A DNA stretch of 42,072 nt from an uncultured Clostridia bacterium (lineage in GTDB: Bacteria > Bacillota > Clostridia > Christensenellales > CAG-917), in the NCBI GenBank assembly GCA_947624885.1, contig CANQMD010000003.1, positions 1 through 42,072 on the forward strand, in the 5' to 3' direction. The notes beneath the pieces were generated by a model. It did no database searches and was not told the origin of the DNA. It saw only the letters and a list, made by a program, of their open reading frames with translations. The translations under genes were made by a program, and so were the position numbers. Below are positions 9,725 to 23,300 of the stretch, in pieces. Numbering within the stretch: the stretch's first letter is position 1; the number at the start of each line of letters is the position of its first letter.

Positions 9725-10837
9725 TCAGGCGGACGCTCCGTCTGCGCCCGTAAACTCGTCGCTTGCGGAGGCTTGCCTGTCGCATGAGAAGCGGATGTTG
9801 CCTTCGCCGTCCACGGTGAGGAGCACATTGCCGTTGAGGTCGGTGCGGTAGACGGTCATTCCTCTCCTTCTGAGGCGGTCAAGCGCGGACTGCGTGGGGT
9901 GGCCGTAGGAATTGGGCTGGCCGCAGCTTATGACGGCATATTCGCACTTCACGGCGTTCAAAAACGCGTCCAGCGACGAGGTGGCGCTGCCGTGGTGAGC
10001 AACTTTGAGCACGTCGCAGTCGATGAAGCCGAGGCGATCGGCAATGAGAGGCTCGTTGAGTTGATTGCTGTCGCCTGTGAAAACTATGCGGCGGCCGTTG
10101 AACTGAAGTATGCCTACGGGCGAAACCGCGTTGAGTCGCTCGGCGGTTTTGAGGTTATTGTCGGCGTAAAATTGCTTTGTGGGGCACCAAAATGTGAGGC
10201 TGTAGCCCTCGCCCTCGATGGCTATGTCGTTTGAAAGATCGTCGCGGTCAACGTTAAGGTGGATGGTGCAGTTGTCCTCGCTGAGGGCGGCGATGAAAAA
10301 CTTTGCGTAGGTCGCGGTTGCAACAACGTCGGGATCGGTGAACAGCGCAAGTTTGTCCTTGTCAAGGGCGTTGACTTGCTCGTTGAGCCCCGCGTTGGTC
10401 GGAGCCGCCTTTACGTTTGGCATATAGATGTTGGCAACGTCAAACTTGTTGATGACTTCGTCCAAAAACTCCACGTGGTCCTGATCGGTGTGGGTGAGCA
10501 TAAGATGATCAATGACGTTGTCGTCGTTCAACTGCTCCAGCGCGGCAATCGCCTGCGTTTGAGTCATGCCGCTTGTGCTGCCCATGTCGATGAGCATATC
10601 CTCGCCGTCGGGAAACTCGATGTATATGCCGTCGCCCTGCCCCACGTCGATGAAGTGCACGCGCAGTTCCCCGTCGGAATAGGAGCGCGGAAACAGCGCC
10701 GAGATGAGCGCGTTCCACTTTTGTGGGAAACCGAAACGCAACACGCAAACGGCGACGATCACAAGCGCAAGCACGATCGCAACGGCGATGATGAGCGCCT
10801 TGCGCTGTTTGGGGTTGAGTGAAAATGCTTTTGCCAT
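9725..10837 (-). CDS. ComEC/Rec2-like secreted or membrane-anchored metallo-beta-lactamase-fold protein
   Basis: N-terminal TM; LRVHFIDVGQGDGIYIEFPDGEDMLIDMGS, LTHTDQDHVEFLDEV, VFTGDSN, LKVAHHGSATSS motifs. Confidence 0.92.
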   Translation of the reverse strand: MAKAFSLNPKQRKALIIAVAIVLALVIVAVCVLRFGFPQKWNALISALFPRSYSDGELRVHFIDVGQGDGIYIEFPDGEDMLIDMGSTSGMTQTQAIAALEQLNDDNVIDHLMLTHTDQDHVEFLDEVINKFDVANIYMPNVKAAPTNAGLNEQVNALDKDKLALFTDPDVVATATYAKFFIAALSEDNCTIHLNVDRDDLSNDIAIEGEGYSLTFWCPTKQFYADNNLKTAERLNAVSPVGILQFNGRRIVFTGDSNQLNEPLIADRLGFIDCDVLKVAHHGSATSSLDAFLNAVKCEYAVISCGQPNSYGHPTQSALDRLRRRGMTVYRTDLNGNVLLTVDGEGNIRFSCDRQASASDEFTGADGASA

Positions 10838-10973
10838 GCCTATATTTTATGCTTTTCCCCCTCCCTACGTCAAGCCAAAATAGGACAAGAACGGAGGATT
10901 TTTGCGCCGAAAAAAACATATGACGGCGGACGAGGGCGCGGAACATGGAAAATTTGATTTTGTTTGGAAAAGA

Positions 10974-11002
10974 TTGCTAACGCTGGATTTTGGTGGTATA
11001 AT
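10974..11002 (+). promoter_or_regulatory. Sigma-70 promoter for the small CxxC protein
   Basis: TTGCTA, 17-bp spacer, TATAAT (10997-11002), 31 nt before the start codon. Confidence 0.78.
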
Positions 11003-11033
11003 AACAACGATAAAATTTTTTGGAGGCGAAAAT

Positions 11034-11231
11034 ATGATTTCAAAGGATATGTTGATCGTGGACGTGCTTGAGCAGGGCGACGCGGAAAAATTGGCGGCGG
11101 TGCTCATGGAAAGCGGCATGCATTGCCTGCACTGCGCCTTGGCGCACGGCGAAACGCTTGAAGAGGCGGCGGCTGTGCACGGCATCGACGCAGACAAACT
11201 TGTCGACGCTTTAAACGCGGCTTGCAAATGA
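11034..11231 (+). CDS. DUF1858-type small redox protein with CxxC
   Basis: MISKDMLIVDVLEQGDAEKLAAVLMESGMHCLHCALAHGETLEEAAAVHGIDADKLVDALNAACK; SD ggaggcg. Start chosen downstream of the track ORF start. Confidence 0.88.
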   Translation: MISKDMLIVDVLEQGDAEKLAAVLMESGMHCLHCALAHGETLEEAAAVHGIDADKLVDALNAACK

Positions 11232-11248
11232 CCTACGTCAAACGGCAA

Positions 11249-11272
11249 AAGCGGGCATTTCGCCCGCTTTTT
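11249..11272 (+). terminator. Intrinsic terminator of the DUF1858 gene
   Basis: aaagcgggc-atttc-gcccgctttt followed by T-rich sequence. Confidence 0.85.
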
Positions 11273-11319
11273 ATTTTAAAATCATAGCGGAATTAAAAAA
11301 CTTAAGTTTATCTACAGTA

Positions 11320-11352
11320 AAATCGTGGGCGGCATAATGCCGTCCACGATTT
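11320..11352 (-). terminator. Intrinsic terminator of the giant lipoprotein gene
   Basis: 15-nt arms aaatcgtgggcggca / tgccgtccacgattt with one G-U type mismatch, about 40 nt past the stop codon; T-run on the minus strand. Confidence 0.75.
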
Positions 11353-11392
11353 GTCTTTGTGATTTTGCCGCGCGGTTGCGTTTGGCGAAGCG

Positions 11393-14300
11393 TCAGACTT
11401 CGAAGGATTCTTTCACAGTTCCCTTGATTTGATATTGCGGAATGATCTGCCCCGCCTTAATGACTCCGTTCATGGCGTCTGCCGATGTTGCCTCCTTTGT
11501 GACAACGACGTTGCCGTTTTGATCCACAATGGTGACCATAGGAAGCAGTTCGTATTTCACTTTTCTGCCCTTGTAACCGGGGACTTCGATATTGTCGCTC
11601 GTGCCTGCAAAGGTGACGGGGAATGACACTCCGCCGACAGTTGCCGTGCCCACCCAAGCGACGCGCACTTTCACGGAACTGGCGGAACTGATCGTGATAT
11701 ATGCGGGAAGCGTTGCTCCGCTGTGATTCAAGCCGTTCAGATCCGTCGCTGTTACATCGATCTTTGATCTAATGGCAAGCGTTACGACCAACCTCTGTTG
11801 CGCCCCGAGTTGTATTGTCGCATGCCCTCCCTTGAGTTCGGCGGATGTGATTCCGTCCGAATTTATCGTCCAGGTGTACGAAGGCATTGTGACAGTGGTG
11901 TGGCGGAACGTCTTGCCTGTCGTTTCGCTCGGGCTGCCGGGGAACGTCACTTCGCCGGTATCCTTATTATACGTGGGATAATACTCCTTGAACGTAACGT
12001 TGTATGCTGTCGGAAGCGCAAGATCCGTCGTCGTGTAAGGATTGATCTGGCGCGAACTACTACCGCCAACATGTCCAAATACAGCGCTGTTGACATTATA
12101 CTCGACCTCCGCGTTATATGCCGTGCCTTTGAAACTCGGATCGGGCACCACGGAATTAAAGTTGTACCCATCATGCGTACCGGAACTTGTTGAGATGTAA
12201 GAGGCAAGTTTGCGCATGACCAGGAACGGAATGTCGTAGGTGATCACAAAGTTGTTGATGACGATGTTTGCCGTCACGTACACCAAGCCGCCCATGTAAG
12301 ACGGACGGAACTTGCCGTACGTGTAATACACAGTGCCGTTTTCGCCCGCGTCGGAGGGCTTGACTTTGATTTCCTCAAGATCCTCGGATTGAGTGCCGTC
12401 CTCCAGGATATCGCCCTTGCGGACGTTCAGGATCAGTTCGCCCATCGTCGACAAGTCGGGTCTGGTGTAATTGTACGGGTCGATCGCCGTTGTAAGCGCC
12501 GTTCCCATTGCGACAGTGGGATTGAAGTAACCTTTCTCATCCTTGATTGAAGAGTTTGTTGCCAACTTGGGCATGCTGTCGAGGATGATCATCCTGAATC
12601 TGATCGTCACGGTGCCGAGGTCGTGCGAAACCTGCACGTCTTCGCTTGAAAGCGCCTCAAGTTGCTCCGCGTAGTTGTACTCGCCCTCGTCGTTGATGAT
12701 CGCTCTTGCGACGTAGGCGCCGCCGTTTGCGCTGACCGTCACGCCGCTCAGATCCCAAGTCACTTTGACCTTGCGCGTTTCGGCGCTACCGACAGTCTTG
12801 ATTGATATCTCGCCGGGCAGGTACTTGTACGCGCCGATCTCGGAATAAGAGAGTTCGTAGTACTCGCCGTTCCTCAAGCCGTAATCGCCTTTGGGATCGT
12901 ACTCGTAGTTGCCGCTGACCAACTTGAAGCGAGCGCCTGTGTAGGTGCCGAGTTCGCTCTCGCTGAGTTCAACGTAAGTGCCGCTATCCAGCTTGAACGT
13001 GCCGTATGCGTCCACAACATACTCGCCCGTCTGCGGATCGAGTTTGTAGCGGTCGCCGGTGTAGCCCTTTTCATCTGAGGACAAAGCGTAATACTGTCCG
13101 AAGTCGCCCTTCCTGTGTCCGTAGGTGCCTGCGCTGTCCCTGACGAAGGTGCCTTCGCTCGGCTGAGAGTAACGGAAGCCTTTGTAGGTGCCGTCCAACC
13201 TCTCAAACCAGTCGATGTACTTGCCGTCCTTTTGAGCAAGCAGGTTGACGACAAACGCATTTGCGTTGTCATTCCACATATCGCTGTCGTCCGCGGTGAT
13301 GGTGTACGGCGATTCGGAGTCAAGTCTGCCGCTCTTGATGTTGATGGGTGCGGAGAAGGTCGCGCTGATCGCGTCGTCCGCCGCGTCCGCCGCTGTGACG
13401 GTGCCGCCGACGTTGACCGTGCCGCCCACATAGGCATAATCCAAAGTCTTTACGTCCCAAGTTGCGGACAGCGTCTGCTTGGCGATGTAGATGAAGATGT
13501 ACAGCGTTCTGCCATCCGTCGTGGTGTAGCTGCCCTTGGACGGCTCATAGGTGACCTCTCCTTCATACAGCCTGTACGTCCTGCCGCTTTCGGTGACGGT
13601 GTAGAACTTCATGTTGTCCGTCTTCCCTTCCGCAAACTCGCCGTCCGTGCCGGTGTAGACCTTGTAGATCGCGTGGCGCTTGAGCCATGTGGAGATGTAG
13701 GTGAAGCCGCTGTCGCTCTTCGTCCTGCCCTCGTTCCACCACCTCTCGGCGGAGATGAACTGGCCGTCAACGTAGTAGTTGACCTCCTGCGGGTCGGACA
13801 GCTTGCTGTACGGGCTGTCGGCGTAGTCCGCATACGGGTCGAAGTCGTAGCGATAGCTGCCATAGGACATATCGTTGTAGGCGAGGTCGCTGTTGTAGGC
13901 GCTGAGCGCGGAGGCTCTGACCACAAACTCGACGTTTTGCGAAATGACCTCGTCGCTTTCGTTTGCCGTGCCGGACCAGACGATCATCCTGCCGTTCTGC
14001 CTGAGTGTGGAGGAGGATTCGTCCACCGCCCTGTTTTGAGGCGCGTTTTCAAACGACACGTTGTAGTAAGCGGAGGATCCGTCTGCAAAGTTGAGTTTGA
14101 CGCTTGTGGGCAGATTGTCCACGGAGTACGCCAGCTTGTTGTAGAACGTGATGGACGTGGGCATGCCTGCGCGCGACATCTCAACCTCGATGTACACGCC
14201 GCCCTCGCCGACGTAGATCATCTTTGTGGACGAGTAGCCTGTCGCGTCGGTGTAGATGTGAGTCGCGTCGCCAAACTCAAGTTCCGCCAAGGAGATCGCG

Positions 14301-17300
14301 CGGTCAAGCACCGTGACGGGGATGTTGACGTACTGCACCGCCATGTGGTAACGCGTGACGGGAGCCTCGTCGGAATCCCAAGTCCAATCCTTGTTTTGAG
14401 CCTTTGCATATTGCTCGTATGCCGCCGCCGTGACAAAGTATTTGAGATATCTGCGTGCAAACGCGGGCGTATCTTGCGCAATGCCGTGTTTGCCGACGAT
14501 GTCCTCAAACAGCACGTAGCCGCCGTCTGCCGCGGGTACGGCGACGTTTGCCGCCACCATAAGATCGCGATCGTTGCGACCCGCCTTGATGAGATCGTCA
14601 ACCTTGCTCCAATCGAAGTAGGCGTTGACAGTCCTGCTCTCCGCCGCAAGATAGACCGGGTACACCGCAAGTTTGACCTCGAAGCCGCTTGTATCCTTTG
14701 TGGTGAGCGTGTCGACCACGATCGTGCGGTAAGCATAGTCGTCTATGCTGTAGATCGTGCCGTCGCCTACCGTGACCGTGACAAAGCCGCTTTCGGTGAT
14801 CTGCCCGTTGCCGCCGGGATAGACGTAGGTGATGGGCAAGCCGTAGGTCCTGCCGAAGAAGGCGGAGATGTTTTGATAGAATTGATTTGCGTCGGCGATA
14901 TCGCTGCGGAACGCCGTGAAGTCGTAGACGACCTTGACATTTGCCTCGCTGCCGTTTGCCAACTTGACGGTGACATTGTCGCCGCTTGCAAACATGTTGC
15001 CGCCCTCAAAGCTGAGCGCCGCGAACGGATCGATCGTGAAGCTGTCGCGCACGTCCTCGCCGACCTTTACTCCGCTGATGGAGTTGCCCTCAACTATCAC
15101 TTTGACGGTGAAGGTCGCGCTGACTCTGTCGTCCTCGGTGTTGGTGACGGTGAGCGCCACGTTGTCAAACTCGCCGCCGTTGTTGTCATAATCCACGTTG
15201 AAGTCGAGGTTGAGCGTGACGGACTTCGATTTGCCGCCGACTGTCCATGTCTGAGTCGTGGGCAAGCCGCCGTACAGCTTGTCCGAGGACAGCGTGTAAG
15301 TGACGCCGCTGCCGAAGTTGCCCTCGAAGCCGTCGCCAAAGCTGACCTTGTTGTCTATTGCGAACGTAGCTGAGCCGTTGAGCAGCTGATCTCCGTTTTT
15401 GATGAGCACGTAGAAGTCCCTGGTGAAGGAGCCTGCGATGATCTCCTCCGCGGTGGGCATTGCGATGCTGTACCACTGCACGGGGATATTGTCGTAAGGT
15501 ATCATTTCGCCGCTCACCTGCAAAGTGACCTTCGCGGTGGTCGGATATTCAAACGGCAGGAGCATTGTGACAGAGTCGGGCTTGTCGTTGAGTTCGATCG
15601 TGCATTCGCCTGTCTGTCCGTAGCCAATGAGGTCGATACGCGCGGTGTACGTGTCGGACGTGAGCGCTCCGTCAAAGATATGATAGGTGCGCGTGACGTA
15701 AGGCGTGCCGTCCTCGTCGATGGTGGGTTGCTCGTCGCTGTTGGGAGCGGACGGATTGTCCCAAGTGATCGACACGTTTTGGATCGCCTTGCCCTCTGCG
15801 CTCTGCTCGCCGTAGATATCGACGGATGTTGGCAACACCCACGGTTTTATCACGTCGTAGGTGAGGCGCAATTGCTGTTCGCCCTCGCCGCCGACAAAGC
15901 CGATCATAGCGCCGCTTTCGGTTTCCGTCTTGACGGCGATACCGCTGTCGGGATCCACTTTGGGCTGTTCGGAGCCGATTGGCTTGTAGCTTGGCACCCG
16001 CACCTTGACGTTCACGATCTGATCGCCTATCTTCGCGCTGAGTTCAGCCTCCTTGCCGCCAATGCCGACCGTGCCGAGAGGCTGCAGCCACTCGGTGATG
16101 TAGGCGATGTACTCCTGATCGAGCGGGATGTAATTGCCGTCCTTGTCCTTACGATATGTGCCGGAATTGGACGGTCTGTAGTCATCCCCGCTCTGGGCGT
16201 ACTTGGTGCCTGTGAACGTAGATTGCACGCTGACCTTCACGCGCGTGCCATACGCGACGGACGCGTAGTCTATGCTGCCGTCGGGCTTGACTCCCGCGCC
16301 GAAGTAGTATTCGGGATGGTTGGCGTACGCAACGGGATCGACGCCGTAGGCAACCTGCTCATCGTCCTTGCTGAGAATGTGCGATTGCGCATATACGGTG
16401 CCCGTGTAGTTGTTGATATCGCCAAGCAATCCCGCCAAAGTTCCGTCTGTCAATCCTGACGGACCTTTTGCGTAGATGTCGCCGTACTCCTCGTTGTAGA
16501 AGTACGCGATTTCTTTGATCTCCTGCTTTTCGACGTACAGCGACAGTTTGACGGTCTGTGCCTCGTAGACATCCTTGCCGGAGCCGTCCTTGCCAAGATA
16601 CTTGCGAGAGAGCGGAGCGCCGTCCGCTTGGTCGTTCAGCCTCTTCACAGCCTGAACTGTGACGTAGATGGTGCCGCCGCCGTAGATGTTCTGATCCGCC
16701 TTGAGGCGTGTGCACGCGGAATCGGTGTAATACTTCGCGGTTTCCCACAGCGGGAACAGAGTGCGAGTTGCCGTGCCGCTGCCCGTCGCCAAACTTACGT
16801 CAACGCTCTTGTAATAGTCGCCCGCGTACCAATTGGGCAGCAGAGTGTCCTCATGGAGCACTTCGAGCGCGGTGGGCGAGCCTGCCGAGAGCGATTGCAC
16901 GTTGATCTTGACGTAGAACGTCTGTTCGCCGCAGAAACCGTTGCCAAAGACGAATCTTGCGTAAAGCGGTCTTGTTGCGGAGGCTGAGTAGCCCTCGTAA
17001 GTGATGTCGTCCTGCTTGAGCGGGTTGGAGGCGGTGTACGCGTCAACATAGCGCCTCGTCGCGGAGTTGTAGAAATACGGACCTGTGATCTTCAACAGAT
17101 CGTTGTCGTAATTGAACGTCTTGGTCTGTTCGTTTCTGTCGTTGTCCACGGTGGTGAATCTGATCTGAGCGCCTTCCGCAAACAGTTGTGTGCCGTCAAT
17201 GCCGTAGATGTTTTTGCCGCCGACGTTGATCTGTTTGACGTCGTACGGGTTGAAGTTGACGGCGGTTTCCACCTTGGATATGTTGTAGGATGTGATCACC

Positions 17301-20300
17301 ACATTCAACTCGAACGCCTGCGCGGTGTAGCCGCTGTTGGCATACGCGCTGCTTGTGCTGCCCTTGCCCACAAAGCCGTATCTTGTCGTCGAGGTGCCGA
17401 GCCTGTTGGACTGCGACACTGTGACGGGCTTGAACTCGTTGCCGCCGATGTACGCATTGACCTTGACGTTCAGTCCCTTGTAGAGGTCGGTGCCTATGCC
17501 CGTCAAAGCGGACCTGAGCGCTGACAGATCCCAACGGAGCATAAAGTCGGAGTAAGCGCCTTTGCCGAGTTTGCCCGAAACCTTGGTGAACTTTTCGAAT
17601 GTGGCAAGGATGTCGGACGAATCGCCGTCAAGTTTGATCGGGTCGATGGTGATGGTGCGGGTGTTGGCGTTGTAAGACCAGCCCGCCGGCGCAGACAAGA
17701 TTGTGCTTGAGCCGCCAAGTTGATTGCTGTCGCTGCTCATCGACTCGAGTTTTGTGACGGTGCGATCCAAAACGGGGATGCTCATCCTGTGCGAAACAGG
17801 CTGCCCAAGACCTATCTGATAGGTGTAGCCGACGGTGACGGCGTCCGCTTCCCATTCGTAGGTGAAGTCCTGCACGTCCCAAGTCAGAATGCCTGCGGGG
17901 AACATCTTTGCAGTCGGGCATTTGTCGTAGGCAATGACATAGACGGTCACGCCGTTTTCATTGACGGTTTCAAACTCGCCGTTGGCTTTGGTTGCGAGCA
18001 ACGCAGTCCAAGCGTTGTACAGCTTGCGTGTGCCGCCAAATTCGTTTTTGCCCTCGCCCGCCGGCATTGACTCATAGCTTGTGCTTGAGCCGCTTGTGCG
18101 CCTGACCGCTTTCATCACGTTGCCGTCGCTGTCATACTGCACGGTGCCTACCGTCACGTTTTTGGGATTGTTCGGCTTTGACGCGGAGCCGCTGTTGAAA
18201 GTCAACTGCACAAGGTCGGGCAAAGTGGCTCTGTAGCCGCCCGTTTCCGTAGTCTTTTGGTTGATGTCGATGGTGATGTTGTTTGCCTTCCAGGTGCTGC
18301 CCACCTTTTCGTACGCTTTGACCGATCTGAACTCGGTGCCGTCGTCGGGCAGAGCGCGGTCGCTGGTGATGTACACGGGGATGGCGTACATGACGATGTT
18401 CAGCGCGTAGCCGTACACATAGCCCGCGAGCCTCTTTGTGCCGTTTTCCGCCGCCGCCCAATCTATGGTGGAAGCGTCCCAGACGATATAGGTGCCGGGT
18501 GCGGCAGTCGAGCCGGAATAATAGCTGTGGTAATCGCCATCGACTGCAAACGTCACGTCGACCATCTGCGGGAAGTATTGAGGATCGCTGAGCACTGCGT
18601 CTGTCAGATACAGATCGCCCGCTCCGGACAGGTTGCCGCCGGTGTTTTGCGTGTCTATCTTCCTTGTGAACGGATCGGAGATGTAAATGCCGTTCCTGAC
18701 AAGCGAACTTACGTTTGCCGAGCCGGGCAACGCCTCCGCTTTTGCCGCCTCGTCAAAGGTGAGGATGGGATCCTTTTCGGACGATTCATGGTTGCCGTAT
18801 GGCGAGATGGACAGCATGAAGAAGTCCCACGCGTCGGCAGCTATGTTTTCGCCTGTTGCGGTCACTGTTTTGCCGGAGGTCAAATCGTCGCTTTCCGTCC
18901 TCTTGTTGTGTTTTGCAACGGTTGTGTTGGACGCTTGATTGAACTTTCTTGCTCCCTTGCCGCCCGTCACTTCGCCGTTGACCATGATCTCGATCGCCTG
19001 TATTCCGGAATGCATTGTGTACGCGCTTGTCAAGCCGTACTCGCCGCAGTCGGGAGCAAGGTCGATGTAAATGTTGAGGCTGGGCAGGATGCTGCCGCTT
19101 GCAAACGGAAGCGGAAGCAGGTTTGCAATGACCCTTGACAAGTTGCCAAGCGAGCTTGACAATATGCCCAATGAGCCCCAAGGTTTGAATGTGAACAAGA
19201 ATTGGAAACTCATGTCGTACATGAACATTTTGACAAACGAAGCGGGCAGGTTGCGCGCCAACATGTCGACCAATGCAACTCTGTACTCGGTGGATTCGCC
19301 GTGGTTCAAAGACCAATCAAGTTCATCAAACAGATACGTCAGGAAGTTCTTGTCCGTGTCCTTGACGGTAGCGTTGCCATGCGCATGGCTGGTGAACGTC
19401 ATTTCGTACTCACCCATCTTGGGAGCGGCTCCGCCGTCAAACCTTGACAGGTCCGCAAAGAAGGAAGTACTTACGCCACTGCTCGCCGGCGTTTTGGTCA
19501 AGAGAGTGTTGTTGATCATGTTGAGCAACAGGACGTTCACCATCAGGATGAGTTCGTTGTACGCGTCCTTGTTGAGTTTGACCTTGATTGCGATCTTGCC
19601 GTCGTCCTTCGGGCTGTTTGAAAGCCCCGTGTAGTACGGAGTGTAGCCGTGCGCCGTGAACAGGTCGAGTTCGACGGAATCCACAAGGTCCTTGAGTTGC
19701 AAAGGATAGCTGTACGAGCGAGTCCCGTCCTCGTTTTCCGTCCAGCCGTTGATGGTATCCTCCGCTGTGGGATAGGAATAGGAGTCATTGTCGCCGTCGT
19801 CGCCGCTGACAAAGTTGAGCAATTTGCCTCCGCCGCCGATCATGCCGCCGACATCCAACGGGAAGAGCGCACCATTGAGAATGCTTTCAAGCCACCCTGC
19901 TTCGGAGCCGCCGATCGCGATGACATTGTCGATCCTTCCAAGCCACAGATTGTTACCGCCAAAGTAAACGGGCAATGTAGGATTGCTGCTTCCACTGCCA
20001 AACCAGCCGCCTTCTTCATCGGACTTGCCGGAGTAACTGCGGAACGCTTCCAAACCAAGTTTCAGCATATAGCCCTTTTGGCCCTTGGTGCCATCTCCAC
20101 TGCTGTTGTCTATCTTGCTACCTGTGAGGATGGTTTTGGTCGCCTCATATTGAGGTCGCACTCTTTCTTCTGCGTTGTTGCCGACGGTGCCGTTCCACAC
20201 TTTGTTTTGAGCCATGATGTAGAGGTCGGGCGCGAGGCTGTCAATGACGTTTTGGATGAGGGACATCATGCCCGCGGTGTTGGACATGGTCAAGCCGGCA

Positions 20301-23300
20301 TAGCCAACCCTGACCTCGTTGATGAGGTCGCTCGGATTGACAACGGGTTGACCAAAGCCTGTTTCAAACTTGTTGACGTTGATTGCAAGCGCGGTATCCT
20401 TTGAGTCAAGCACGGCGTTGATGGCGATCGACGCAATGCCTTCCTTGTCGGTGTTGAGCCCTATGGACACGTTTTGAATGTCGGGCAATTCAAACGGCAG
20501 GCTTGCGCCAAGCAACAACTCGATGATGGCGCGGTCGAAGTTCAAACCAAGTCTGCCGTTTTCGATGTCAACGCCAAGATACAAGCCCTGCGACACTGCG
20601 CCGCCCAAAGCCGAATTGCTCGCGGCGGAATCCCTTGCCGAAGCGAGGTCCGTCGCCGCCGCGGTGCCGTCCGCGCTCTGCGTTCCTCTGTAGTAGGACG
20701 CGCCAAGCAGACCCGCCAAGCCCTGGAACTTGATCTTGCCAAGGCCAAGGTTGCTGAGGTCAAGATAGATCGCGTCGGAATAGATGGTGTGCGAGGCGTC
20801 TTGCAATGCAAGTTGGCCGTCTGAGTCAAGCCCCGAAGAGCCAAGATAGTACACCTTGGCGATCTGCTTGTTGAGCGGCGCTCCCGCGCTGATGGAGATC
20901 ACCATGTCGCTGTGCAAAATGCCGCCCAACCCGTAAAGCACAAGGTTGAGGAGGTCAAGGTTGAGGTCCACGTCGATCATCAACGACAGCTGACCTTCCG
21001 GCAGATTGATGTTGATGTCCGCAAGCACAAACTTGTAGTATTCCTCGTTCGACTTGAACGTGCTTTCCGTCTTGATTCCGCCGTTTGCGGGGTCGTAGAA
21101 CACGCTGTAGGTGCCATCGTCGTCCTTGGTGTAGATCTTGCGATCGTAAGTCATGCAATCCGCCGCGCTGATCTTTTCGTAGGAGCCGAGCAACTCGGTG
21201 CCGTCAAGCAATGTGCCAAGCAGGTTGCGCACCCAGCCAAGGAATGTGTCGTTGTACTCGGGCTTGTCGGAAGTGATGCCCGCCGAAGAAATGGCAAGTT
21301 CCGCGCCAAGCTGCAAGCCTATCGTGGGCAGATCCTTAAGCCCCGCAAGTATCGCCGTCGCGTCAACCGAGCCGCCGTCGGTCACGTTGCCGATCAAGTC
21401 GCCAAGGTTGAGTTCGCCTATCTTCTTATAGCCTGTTGACAGATCGACCTTCCACTTCCTCTCCTTGTTGTCGGAGGTGGAAGTCGCCGCATGATCTTTG
21501 AAGATGTCGCCCTGGTGGAATTGCTTTGTCACGTCGACGGGATCCATGTCGAGGCAGAGGTACATGCCGTTGCCAAGCATCAGGTTGAGGCTGAACACGG
21601 TGCCTTTGTCCGCGTCGCTCGCGTCCGCCTTGACAAGCAAGTCGCCAATGTCGTTGGGCAGCAGGTCGCGCGTGTAGTCCTTGCCGCGGATCTGCATTAT
21701 CTTTTTGTAGACGGCGTTGATGATCTGCGCGTTGAGTTGCAACAGCAACTTTTGCGGATTGACCGCGATGATGAGATATGCAAACTGCCTGCGCAAGGAT
21801 TGCAACACCGCAACGTCCTCGTAATTTGCAACAGCCGCGCCGTCGCCGGCGTCGTCCGCGCCGTCTATCCTGCCAAGCAAGCCGTCGATCAGCCCGCCCA
21901 CAAAGTTGCTGAGGCCTACGCCGCCAAGCGAGAGTTTTGCGGTCGAGCCAAGCAGGCCGCTCAAATCAAGACACAAGTCGTCGCCGTTGAGCGCTATGCC
22001 CAAAATGGTTTCCGGCGTACCGTCTTCCGTGCGGTGGCGCTGCAACGCGATGTACGCGTCAAGCGCAAACTCGCTGTTTGCACGATCCATGTCAAAGTGC
22101 GCACGGATGTCCAACGTCAGCCACGAGCCGTCGTTTCTGCCAAGTTCGTTGGTGATGCGCAACTCAAGCTGACTGCCCGCGATCTCGTCCGCAACGTTGG
22201 GCAACAACAGCCCTACGATCATGTCGAGCATCTCGCTGAGGTCAACCACGTTTTCGCCGCTCTTGCTCGCGCTGTACACCGACAGGTTGAGCGTGGTCGC
22301 CAACGTGATGTTGATGTTGTCAAGATCGACATACGGGTCAAGCACGGGCTTGCTGTCCTTGTCAAGCACGGGGTTGCCGTCCTTGTCCACAAGATAGGCG
22401 CCGTCTTCATCGATGTTGTCGTTCTCTTCCGCCTTGAAGAACTTGGAGCCTACGACTGTCGCCTGCTTCTCCTCGCTGATGGTGGTGCCCATCGCCGCGC
22501 GTTGATACATGAAGCCTTCGGGCAGAGAGATGTTCTCCTCGTTCATGCGGGCGTACAAGCCGTTGAGGTGCACGCCGATGTAGAAGTCGCCAAGTTTGAG
22601 ATATTTGCCGCCCTCTTGAAGCGTGAACGCCGCCTCGCCGTCCGTCAGGTAGTCCGAGGTCAACTCGTAGGCGTCGCCCGCCCATTCGGGATAGGCGTAT
22701 TGAATGAGGGCGTACTCGTCGCTCATCACAAGCACGTAGTGCTCGCTTGAGCAGTCGCCGTTGCCGCAGAACGTGTATTCGCCCGTTTCCGCGTCATAGT
22801 GATAGTAGTTTGTTCCCTGTGCGGGCAGATCCTCGCCCTTCACACTGCCGTGACTGTACGTGCCGTTTGCGCCGTACAGGCGGTTGTACTCCGCCACGGA
22901 CAGGAAGTACTGCTGACCGACCATAAAGCCAAAGTCGAGATCAAGCGTGGGATGTTCGCCGTACACGTTGAGCGTGATGCCCGACGACTCGCCGCCTCTG
23001 TTGACTTGCAACTTGGGCAGGAATTGCACAACGTCGTCGATCACCTCGTTTTCGCCGCCGACAAGCATCGCGATGAGGTCGCCAAGCAGATTTTCGTTCA
23101 TGCCGATCAACACGTAGTCGTTGGCAACCTTAAGCCTGCCCAGAATGACGTTGATGATGCCGAATATGTCCGCGGGAAGTATGCCCGTGTCAATATCGTC
23201 GTCCGCCGCCGCGCTTTGACCGTCAGCGGAAACAAGCGCGTCGCTCGCCGCCTTTGTCGTGTTGCCAAACAACAGACTCAACGGCAACTCAAGCTGCGCG

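Noticed and set aside
13115-15373. 752-aa plus-strand ORF, and other long + strand ORFs antisense to 11393..39073 (e.g. 30851..32458, 33320..34825, 36521..38059)
   Set aside because: Low-complexity Val/Asp/Arg-rich translations that mirror the codon bias of the real minus-strand gene; no domains and no convincing initiation signals.
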